Assembly: GCF_900114655.1 (NCBI RefSeq)
Contig: NZ_FOTT01000001.1
Coordinates: forward strand, 192,973 to 256,972
From: Candidatus Frackibacter sp. WG13
GTDB taxonomy: Bacteria; Bacillota; Halanaerobiia; Halobacteroidales; Acetohalobiaceae
DNA: 64,000 nucleotides
Reading direction: 5' to 3'
The first letter of the stretch is position 1; each line of letters opens with the position of its first letter. Shown here piece by piece: positions 26,183 to 32,433 of the stretch. The notes beneath the pieces are model-generated. The model did not search any database, was not told where the DNA came from, and worked only from the letters and a program-made list of their open reading frames with translations. The position numbers were made by a program, and so were the translations under genes.

Positions 26183-26833
26183 TCAAATAGCATTCCACCA
26201 TAAGTAAAAACCTAATAAAAGTAAAATAACTCCACTAACTTTTTGTATTTTAACACTTAAAGATTCAAATTTCTGAATTCGTTTCAAAAATCCAGTAAAT
26301 GTACCGGCTAATAATAACGGAACACTCCTGCCTATTGAATAAAGAAACATAAAAATAGCTCCAAATAGCAGATTCCCTTTTACTGCTGTATAGGTAAGTA
26401 AAGTAGCCGTTATTGGCATAGTACAAGGAGAAGCTACTATAGCAAAAGGAATCCCTAATAAAAATGCCCCTATAAATCCTTTATAATTCCTTTCTGCACC
26501 TTTAAAACCTGGTAATTCAATAGAAATTACATCTAACAAAATAATCCCCATTAAAATTGAAATAAAGGCAGCAACATAATTTATTACTGTATAATCTGTT
26601 AATAAGCTACCTATAGCACTAGTAATTACTCCCATCACGGCCATTGTCAAAGAAAGACCCATTACAAACGATAATGATAGAAAAAAAGAATATAATTTAC
26701 TCTTTTTACTAAATCCACCTACGTAAGCAACTACTAACGCTACCGTTGGTAACGTGCACGGGCTCAACCCACTACCTATTCCTCCCAAAAAAACCAATAA
26801 ATACGAAGGGTTCTGTGATATGAGATTGTTCAT
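26183..26833 (-). CDS. ccdA: CcdA-type thiol-disulfide transmembrane electron transporter
   Basis: 216 aa, six membrane helices. Both half-repeats carry the redox cysteine and proline signature: GSGLSPCTLPTVAL and VASPCTMPITATLL. CcdA passes reducing power from cytoplasmic thioredoxin to extracytoplasmic thiol proteins. Its start overlaps the stop of a decayed membrane-anchored thioredoxin gene (TAATG), so the original partner was in the same operon and has been lost. It may now serve another periplasmic thiol protein or be dispensable. Confidence 0.88.
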   Translation of the reverse strand: MNNLISQNPSYLLVFLGGIGSGLSPCTLPTVALVVAYVGGFSKKSKLYSFFLSLSFVMGLSLTMAVMGVITSAIGSLLTDYTVINYVAAFISILMGIILLDVISIELPGFKGAERNYKGFIGAFLLGIPFAIVASPCTMPITATLLTYTAVKGNLLFGAIFMFLYSIGRSVPLLLAGTFTGFLKRIQKFESLSVKIQKVSGVILLLLGFYLWWNAI

Positions 26834-27067
26834 TAATTTCTAACCGCCTTTTTTATTAAATTAATTGCATCTTCTTCTTTAAATAATCCCTGTATAAGTA
26901 AAATATATGACCATAGGTAAATCCTGTTGATAAGCCTTTTCTATTTTATCATTTAAAGACTCTACTGCTAAAGTACTTTCATTATTTAATGATTTTTTTA
27001 TCATATAACTTCCTACTAACAAAAGAGTTATCACAAATAAAATTATAATTTTTTTATTTTTTGACAT
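26833..27067 (-). pseudogene. membrane-anchored thioredoxin-like protein, deleted internally
   Basis: The first 62 codons give an N-terminal anchor (KKIIILFVITLLLVGSY) and MVIYFTYTG, the entry to a thioredoxin active site, then stop. In another frame the DNA continues FKEEDAINLIKKAVRN up to the ccdA start, a normal thioredoxin C-terminal helix. The CxxC and about 80 residues are missing. The break is a deletion with frameshift. Confidence 0.8.
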
Positions 27068-27137
27068 TTAAACAACCTCCCATAATAAAGTTATCCGTAA
27101 TTTAAAGAAAAACATAATTTCATATACGATTGAAAAA

Positions 27138-27152
27138 CCGGCTCACGGCCGG
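27138..27152 (-). terminator. terminator after the glutaredoxin remnant
   Basis: GC stem CCGGC/GCCGG (27138-27142 with 27148-27152), followed on the minus strand by TTTTT. It closes the arsR3 transcript before the thioredoxin remnant. Confidence 0.8.
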
Positions 27153-27167
27153 CTTTATTTAAATTTT

Positions 27168-27318
27168 TCAACCTTTACCATTATAACCAACAGAAAGCAA
27201 TTCCCCATTCTTTATGATAACAGGTACTTTGGTAGCTTTATGCTTTTCTTTTATAATCCTGCATCGCTTTTTTACAATATGGACATCCTAGTTTTGTATA
27301 AATGATAATTTCATCCAA
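27168..27318 (-). pseudogene. glutaredoxin-like protein, frameshifted and shortened
   Basis: A TTG start with AGGAGGG reads DEIIIYTKLGCPYCKKAMQDY, with a clear CPYC active site, then stops after about 26 codons. A shifted frame continues KVPVIIKNGELLSVGYNG, the cis-proline and beta-strand end of a glutaredoxin, to a stop at 27168. About 15 residues seem to be lost at the junction. Confidence 0.8.
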
Positions 27319-27339
27319 AATTAATCCCTCCTAAGTAAT

Positions 27340-27504
27340 TTAACTTGTAGTTGGATGCTTCATCTTTTCTCTTTCCTGTTTTTCAACCTTGGGAGCAACT
27401 TTTTCTAAAATAAATTCTAAAGCTTCCTGAGGATCTTTATCAAGACATATTCTTTCCAATTGAAGTTGATCATCTTCGTCTAAGCCGATAAATACTTTGC
27501 CCAT
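27340..27504 (-). CDS. 54-aa acidic hypothetical protein
   Basis: Intact reading frame with AGGAGGGG seven bases before its ATG. It begins MGKVFIGLDEDDQLQLERIC and ends in a Lys/Glu-rich helix (EKQEREKMKHPTTS). One cysteine (Cys20). No family recognised. It overlaps the truncated desulfurase remnant by 25 bases in another frame: the deletion that cut the desulfurase ends right at this gene's ribosome site. It is the only undamaged gene in this 1-kb decayed tract, so it may still be expressed from the arsR3 promoter. Confidence 0.6.
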   Translation of the reverse strand: MGKVFIGLDEDDQLQLERICLDKDPQEALEFILEKVAPKVEKQEREKMKHPTTS

Positions 27505-27780
27505 ATTAATTCCCCTCCTTCTTTTAAAAAAACTTTCAGAACTAAATTCAAAGATTCTGTAACATTAGTAGTAAAAACAACACTTTCAGGATCTTCAATA
27601 TTAAAAAGTTGAACTAAAAGTTTTCTTGTTTCCTGAACAATTTTTTCAGCTTTTACTGCCTTCCGGTAGCTACCCCGACCGGGACTTACACCAATTTTTC
27701 TTTGACAATTATCCATTGCCCGATAAACTTTCTCTGGTTTTGGAAAAGAAGTAGCTGCATTAATCTAAATAAATACTCAG
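27480..27780 (-). pseudogene. cysteine desulfurase-like gene remnant (second copy)
   Basis: Codons for NAATSFPKPEKVYRAM and VSPGRGSYRKAVKAEK align with the start of the intact gene at 23009-24151. This copy lacks an ATG (CTG where it should be), has a one-base shift just before NAAT, and ends after about 90 codons at LKVFLKEGG, where a deletion joined it to the 54-aa gene's ribosome site. The PLP lysine and catalytic Cys regions are gone. Confidence 0.88.
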
Positions 27781-27807
27781 TTTTCTCCCTCCTCTCTTAC
27801 AACTTAG

Positions 27808-28152
27808 TTATTTTAATCCTTTTATATTTTTTATCTCTTTTTTTCTTTGATCTAATTCTTTTATAAGTATATCATCGAGACAAGCAAAAAAATCAACAAT
27901 ACAGGGAGCTTCTAAGTAATAATAATTTTTCAAACCTTCCTTTCTAGAAGCAATAATCCCCGCCTGTTTTAAAGTGCTTAGATGTTTTGATACAGCCGAT
28001 TGACTAACATCTAATATTTCTGTTAATTCACCTACACATCTTTCTTTTTTTTCAGCTAAAAGATCAACAATTTCCATTCTAGTTCGATGAGCTAATGCTT
28101 TAGCTATATTGGCACGAAATTCATGAATACTTTTATTACTAATTTTAAGCAC
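27808..28152 (-). CDS. ArsR/SmtB-family repressor (arsR3)
   Basis: 114 aa winged-helix repressor with recognition helix SQSAVSKHLSTL. Its cysteines differ from classical ArsR: one at ERCVGELTE (Cys39) and two near the C-terminus in PCIVDFFACLDD (Cys84, Cys91). Arsenite sites near the C-terminus are known in some ArsR proteins, so inducer binding probably differs from arsR1 and arsR2. The promoter and operator lie just upstream (28203-28237). It heads the decayed redox tract. Confidence 0.9.
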   Translation of the reverse strand: MLKISNKSIHEFRANIAKALAHRTRMEIVDLLAEKKERCVGELTEILDVSQSAVSKHLSTLKQAGIIASRKEGLKNYYYLEAPCIVDFFACLDDILIKELDQRKKEIKNIKGLK

Positions 28153-28202
28153 TCCTCTCTCGTCGTTTTTATTATCTTGATATATTAGATATTAATTACT
28201 AT

Positions 28203-28237
28203 ACAACTATATTACTATATGGTAATATAGTTGTCAA
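28203..28237 (-). promoter_or_regulatory. arsR3 promoter overlapped by a 12-bp-arm operator
   Basis: -35 TTGACA (28237-28232), 17-bp spacer, -10 TAATAT (28214-28209) on the minus strand. The perfect inverted repeat ACAACTATATTA-N8-TAATATAGTTGT (28203-28234) covers most of the promoter from -35 to beyond -10. Core half sites and spacing equal those before arsR2, so the two repressors may share sites. Confidence 0.88.
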
Positions 28238-28273
28238 GATAAAATAACATTATTTTCATTTTTTGTATAAGAA

Positions 28274-28299
28274 AAGGACCCACATTAACGTAGGTCCTT
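28274..28299 (-). terminator. terminator of the arsR1-acr3 operon
   Basis: Stem AAGGACC(C)ACATT / AACGT(A)GGTCCTT (28274-28299, one mismatch), 12 bases after the acr3 stop, followed on the minus strand by TTCTTATAC. Confidence 0.8.
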
Positions 28300-28310
28300 A
28301 ATAAATAATC

Positions 28311-29387
28311 TTATGCTTTTGATTTTTGCGGAAACCAATGTCTAGTTCGATTGGCTATAGCAACTAAACCTAGCATAACCGGTACTTCAACTAATACACC
28401 AACTACTGTTGCTAAAGCCGCTCCCGATTGCAAACCGAATATTGAAATAGCAGTAGCTACAGCCAGTTCAAAGAAGTTACTAGCCCCAATCATACTGGCC
28501 GGGGCTGCCACTGAATGCTCTAAATTCAACAACTTAGCTCCACCATAACCGATTACAAAGATAAAGAAGGTCTGAATTGTAAGCGGGATGGCAATCAATA
28601 ATATATCAAGCGGATTATTTAAGATAATATCGCCCTGGAAAGAGAATAGAATAATTAAAGTTAATAATAATCCGATAATTGTAAAGTTATCTAGACTCTT
28701 AAGATAGACATTTTCAAACCAGTCAATTCCTTTATTCTTAATCAAATACTTTCGAGACAGATAACCGGCCACTAATGGAATCACAATATAGAGTACTACA
28801 GATAAGAATACCGTATCATAAGGAACTGAAAAATTAGTTACTCCCAATAGTAACATAACCAGCGGAGCATAAGCAAAGACTAAAACTAAGTCATTGACCG
28901 CTACCTGAACTAGAGTATAACTAGCATCACCATCGGTTAAATAACTCCAAACAAAGACCATAGCAGTACATGGTGCAGCTCCTAACAAGATCGCTCCAGC
29001 TATATATTGATCTGCTAATTCTGGTGTAATAAAAGCTCCGAAGATATTCTTAAAGAATAACCAAGCAAAAAAGGCCATCGTAAAAGGTTTAATTAACCAG
29101 TTAACTGTTAAAGTCAAACCTAATCCTTTAGGCCGTTTTCCAGCTTCCAAAATACTGCTAAAATCAATCTGAACCATCATTGGATAGATCATAAACCAGA
29201 TTAAGATTGCTACCGGAATTGATACCTGGGCATACTCAAACTTGCTTAAAGTATCCGGAAAAGCAGGAAATAATTTTCCAATTAAAATTCCAGCAACTAT
29301 ACAGATAGCAACCCATAACGTTAGATACTTCTCAAAAAAGCCTAATCCTTCTGTTTCTTCTTTAACTTCTTTTTTTTCTTGACTCAT
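28311..29387 (-). CDS. acr3: arsenite efflux transporter Acr3
   Basis: 358 aa, ten membrane helices of the BASS superfamily fold. Exports As(OH)3 or arsenite from the cytoplasm. The conserved Cys/Thr motif is in GAAPCTAMVFVWSYL, and the functional Glu region in LVEVPVMLGLV. KFEYAQVSIPVAILIWFMIYPMM is the usual helix-2 segment. It ends the arsD-arsA1-arsA2 operon, so the pump is probably ATP-driven here through ArsA. Start ATG with AAGGAGG. Confidence 0.95.
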   Translation of the reverse strand: MSQEKKEVKEETEGLGFFEKYLTLWVAICIVAGILIGKLFPAFPDTLSKFEYAQVSIPVAILIWFMIYPMMVQIDFSSILEAGKRPKGLGLTLTVNWLIKPFTMAFFAWLFFKNIFGAFITPELADQYIAGAILLGAAPCTAMVFVWSYLTDGDASYTLVQVAVNDLVLVFAYAPLVMLLLGVTNFSVPYDTVFLSVVLYIVIPLVAGYLSRKYLIKNKGIDWFENVYLKSLDNFTIIGLLLTLIILFSFQGDIILNNPLDILLIAIPLTIQTFFIFVIGYGGAKLLNLEHSVAAPASMIGASNFFELAVATAISIFGLQSGAALATVVGVLVEVPVMLGLVAIANRTRHWFPQKSKA

Positions 29388-29451
29388 AATTATTCCTCCT
29401 TAACATTTAATGAAAATTTAGAACGGCGAAAATTCCCCGGCTGGTTAATGC

Positions 29452-29769
29452 TTATGACCCTTCCACTATAAATCTGATAATTCCTAAAAACCTTTTAATA
29501 TCTAACTCCAGTTTAGTATGGCTATCCATTATTTCATGATGTATATAAAGTATAATATTTGATTTAGTTAACTCTTTATAATCTGCTAAATTTTCTTTCG
29601 CTGGTCTTCCCTTAATTACTTGCGGAGGAGTCTTAGCCCCCTGAGTTGATACAGAAGTCAACTTTCCTCCACAACAGCTATTAATCTTTTGTTCTCTTAT
29701 AATCAAAGCTAAATCTTTCTTTTGTGCATAATTTTTCAGTTCAGAACTAATTATAATCTTCACTGACAT
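29452..29769 (-). CDS. small CC-motif protein, resembling the CC/Se-motif family
   Basis: 105 aa with a vicinal pair in INSCCGGKL (Cys32, Cys33) and no other cysteine. The C-terminal LELDIKRFLGIIRFIVEG is conserved in proteins I recall as 'CC/Se motif (seleno)proteins', where the first Cys may be selenocysteine. That recollection is tentative. It sits between arsA2 and acr3 with its own AAGGAGC site, so a role in trapping or handing over As(III) is reasonable: vicinal thiols bind arsenite tightly. No secretion signal is seen. Confidence 0.6.
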   Translation of the reverse strand: MSVKIIISSELKNYAQKKDLALIIREQKINSCCGGKLTSVSTQGAKTPPQVIKGRPAKENLADYKELTKSNIILYIHHEIMDSHTKLELDIKRFLGIIRFIVEGS

Positions 29770-29798
29770 TCAAGCTCCTTTTTTCAATTCAATCTTAC

Positions 29799-30692
29799 CT
29801 ATTCTTCATATAACTTTTCTCCTGCTTCGATTAAAGTTTCTAATCCTTGAATCTCCTCAGCTAAAAGCGGCATCTTAATAATCGGAGCAGAAAACTTCTC
29901 TTTCATAACTTCTAGCTGTTCGTCCTGCATCTTACTTCTTTTTTTGAAGTAAGGCGTAGTACAGTGCTCTTTTGGCAAAATCTGATTAGCAATAACTAAT
30001 TGGGTCTCTACATCAACCGTCTCTAACTCTTCCACTGCTCGGTGTGCTTCTAAAATCGGAGTGGTTTCCGGATAAACCACAAAAGCAAAAGTAGTCTGTT
30101 CTTTATCCTGTAATTTAGCAATAACTCGTTTAAACCTTTTCTGTGATTCTAAATCAGCTTCAGTACTTGTATTGATCGAGGTCTTAAACTCTAATTGTTG
30201 CTCCCAATTCATCGGTAACTCTAATAAGCGTAAAGTATGACCGGTCGGGGCAGTATCAAAGACAATTACTTCATACTTATCAGCTTCTGTATAATCAATA
30301 AATTTATTAAAGGAAGCCATCTCCTCTGTACATGGAGAATCAAGCTCTTCTTTAAGTCCCATTAACATCTCTTCTGAATAATTCTTCTCTTTAGCGTCAG
30401 CTAAGACATTCTCTTTATATTCTTCAGTTACTTCTTTGGGATCGATCTTAACTATGTCTAAATTATCAACGCCATCTACTTCCGTAACTTCACCTTTTAC
30501 TTCCTGTTCAAAAACATCTTCTAAATGTGAAGCAGGGTCAGTCGTTAAGAGCAAAGTCTTATAACCTTCTCGTGCTAAATAAACAGCAGTTACTGAAGAT
30601 AAAGATGTCTTACCTACACCTCCTTTGCCAGCAAAAAAGAGCAAACGCGTTTCTTTCTCTTGTGGTAATAGTACTTTAGCTGCTTCCTTCAT
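29799..30692 (-). CDS. arsA: arsenite-stimulated ATPase ArsA, second half-type
   Basis: 297 aa, about half the length of E. coli ArsA, which is a fused tandem of two such units. P-loop AGKGGVGKT (21-29) and signature DTAPTGHTLRLLELP are present, and one conserved Cys lies in LDSPCTEEM (Cys121). The second metal-site Cys seen in the partner (TCM) is missing. E. coli ArsA shows the same pattern, Cys113 and Cys172 in half A1 and a single Cys422 in half A2, so this gene corresponds to A2. It starts immediately after the arsA1 stop. Confidence 0.9.
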   Translation of the reverse strand: MKEAAKVLLPQEKETRLLFFAGKGGVGKTSLSSVTAVYLAREGYKTLLLTTDPASHLEDVFEQEVKGEVTEVDGVDNLDIVKIDPKEVTEEYKENVLADAKEKNYSEEMLMGLKEELDSPCTEEMASFNKFIDYTEADKYEVIVFDTAPTGHTLRLLELPMNWEQQLEFKTSINTSTEADLESQKRFKRVIAKLQDKEQTTFAFVVYPETTPILEAHRAVEELETVDVETQLVIANQILPKEHCTTPYFKKRSKMQDEQLEVMKEKFSAPIIKMPLLAEEIQGLETLIEAGEKLYEE

Positions 30693-31577
30693 TTAAGCTG
30701 CCTCCTTATAGAGCATATTAGCGACCTTTCTTAAAACCTCTATTCCTTTAATTTCCTGATCTAATAATTCCATCTTTTTAGCTGGCAAATCAAACTTTTC
30801 ATCTATCTCTGCTAGATATTTCTGCTGCATCTCTCCTCGCTTCTTAAAGAAAGGATTCTTACACTCTTCTTCTGGTAAGATTCCATTAACGATTATTGAA
30901 CTAGTAGCAATTCCGATCTCTGATAGCTCACTACTGGAACGTGCAGTTTCGCGAATGGAGCTGCCTTCAGGCTGCATTACAAAGATAAACTCTGTTCTTT
31001 CCTCATCTTTTAACAACTCAATCGCCCGGTCATACTTCTCTTTAGAATCCTGAATAGTCTGTACCGGCCCCATGCAGGTTTGACCGCTACCTTCAGCGCT
31101 TTCTTCGATATGCTTACTCCAATCAACCGGTAATTCCAATAATCTAATTGTATGGCCCGTTGGTGCTGTATCAAAGATAACCACATCGTATTGATCATCA
31201 TCCATGAAGTCAATAAACCTATCAAAAGAGGCCATCTCTTCAGTACAAGGCGAATTCAACTGTTCTTCAACTACTTCTAACATTTCTTCATTAAATATAT
31301 CACGCATCGGAGCTAGAGTCTTTTCTTTATACTCTTCTGTTGCCTCTTTAGAATCGATCTCCATCGCTGATAGATTATCAATTCCTTCAATTTCTGTTAC
31401 TTGATGACCGATCTCTTGCTCAAAAACATCTGATAAATTAGCGGCCGGATCAGTCGTTACTAAAATAGTATCTAATCCCTGATCAGCATAATAAACAGCA
31501 GTAGTCGACGCCATAGATGTCTTGCCTACTCCTCCTTTACCGGAGAAGAAGATATACTTTGTATCCTCTAAAGTCAT
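30693..31577 (-). CDS. arsA: arsenite-stimulated ATPase ArsA, first half-type
   Basis: 294 aa. P-loop SGKGGVGKT (12-20), DTAPTGHTIRLLELP. Two cysteines equivalent to E. coli Cys113 and Cys172: LNSPCTEEM (Cys111) and GQTCMGP (Cys168), with an extra Cys in EEECKNPFF. Probably forms a heterodimer with the neighbouring arsA2 product around one As(III)/Sb(III) site, then docks on Acr3. ArsD feeds arsenite to it. The start overlaps the arsD stop by one base. Confidence 0.92.
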   Translation of the reverse strand: MTLEDTKYIFFSGKGGVGKTSMASTTAVYYADQGLDTILVTTDPAANLSDVFEQEIGHQVTEIEGIDNLSAMEIDSKEATEEYKEKTLAPMRDIFNEEMLEVVEEQLNSPCTEEMASFDRFIDFMDDDQYDVVIFDTAPTGHTIRLLELPVDWSKHIEESAEGSGQTCMGPVQTIQDSKEKYDRAIELLKDEERTEFIFVMQPEGSSIRETARSSSELSEIGIATSSIIVNGILPEEECKNPFFKKRGEMQQKYLAEIDEKFDLPAKKMELLDQEIKGIEVLRKVANMLYKEAA

Positions 31578-31900
31578 TATTCTTCCTCCCTAATCTTATT
31601 GATTTCTGCTCTTAATTTTTCTAAAGTTGGATATTCTCTCATTTCAATTATTTTACCATTAACGGTAGTAATCGGTAAATCATCTGTTCCTTTATTATTT
31701 ACTGCATCCAAAATTGATTGGTTCTGCTGAAAAGCAAAAGGATTATGATTCATCGAATTTCTTTCTACTTCAACCCCTTCCTTTTCTAACTGTTTTAGTG
31801 CGTCATTAAACTGAACTAATTCATCATCTACATCCGGGCCACATACTCCTGTGGAACAACACATCGGCGGTTCATATACTTCTACTTTAATTTTACTCAT
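31577..31900 (-). CDS. arsD: arsenite metallochaperone ArsD
   Basis: 107 aa from the ATG at 31900 with AGGAGG 9 bases upstream; the longer frame adds 13 unlikely residues. The thioredoxin-like fold is preceded by the arsenite-binding triad EPPMCCSTGVCG (Cys12, Cys13, Cys18). ALKQLEKEGVEVERNSMNHNPFAF is the family's middle segment. ArsD passes As(III) to ArsA. It lies between arsR1 and arsA1, in the classical operon order. Confidence 0.95.
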   Translation of the reverse strand: MSKIKVEVYEPPMCCSTGVCGPDVDDELVQFNDALKQLEKEGVEVERNSMNHNPFAFQQNQSILDAVNNKGTDDLPITTVNGKIIEMREYPTLEKLRAEINKIREEE

Positions 31901-32005
31901 TTTAATAATTCCTCCTCGTAAAGTATTAAATTTACACATAAAATTTATAAATGTAAAAGAAGCTACATATAAAACACCTTTGATATGTTCATTAAAAAAC
32001 TATTC

Positions 32006-32329
32006 TTACTTCTCTTCTCTACATTTCTGGCTAGGTTCAGCCTGAGTATAATTTTCTTTTAATTCTCCTGATTTTTGAGCTATGGCTTTAAATAACTTGA
32101 AAATTTTTTCATTTAATGAATAGTAAATCCATTTACCATCTCGATTAGTATTCACCATTTCTGCTTCCTTTAGTATTTTTAAATGATGAGAAATTCTTGG
32201 CTGTGACATAGCCAATTCTTCTTGTAACTCACAGACACAAAGCTCACCACAAGATAAAAGTTCAATTATTCTTAATCTAGTTTCATCAGCTAATACTTTT
32301 AAAAATTTTACTAATTCTTCTTCTTTCAT
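32006..32329 (-). CDS. arsR: ArsR-family repressor of the arsDA-acr3 operon (arsR1)
   Basis: 107 aa. Classical As(III) site SCGELCVCELQEEL (Cys27, Cys31, Cys33) on the DNA-binding helix, followed by recognition helix SQPRISHHLKIL. An extra Cys lies near the C-terminus (SQKCREE). Directly upstream is a promoter with the palindrome CATATAAA-N6-TTTATAT, shared with the promoter of the orphan molybdoenzyme further upstream. It heads the efflux operon and is 106 bases from arsD. Confidence 0.94.
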   Translation of the reverse strand: MKEEELVKFLKVLADETRLRIIELLSCGELCVCELQEELAMSQPRISHHLKILKEAEMVNTNRDGKWIYYSLNEKIFKLFKAIAQKSGELKENYTQAEPSQKCREEK

Positions 32330-32346
32330 GTTAGGCTTCTTCCTTT

Positions 32347-32406
32347 CATATAAAAAAACTTTTATATAACTATTACAAATATAACATATAAATTATTCTT
32401 AGTCAA
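32347..32406 (-). promoter_or_regulatory. arsR1 promoter with CATATAAA-N6-TTTATAT operator
   Basis: Minus strand: -35 TTGACT (32406-32401), 17-bp spacer, -10 TATATT (32383-32378). The palindrome CATATAAA-N6-TTTATAT (32347-32367) lies ten bases past the -10, next to the ribosome site. The same core and spacing are found before the molybdoenzyme gene at 34641-34661. Confidence 0.85.
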
Positions 32407-32433
32407 ACAAATTTAAAATTAAGTTTTTATCAT

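Noticed and set aside
29452-29769. Selenocysteine (TGA) coding in the CC-motif protein
   Set aside because: Both motif positions are plain Cys codons and there is no in-frame TGA.
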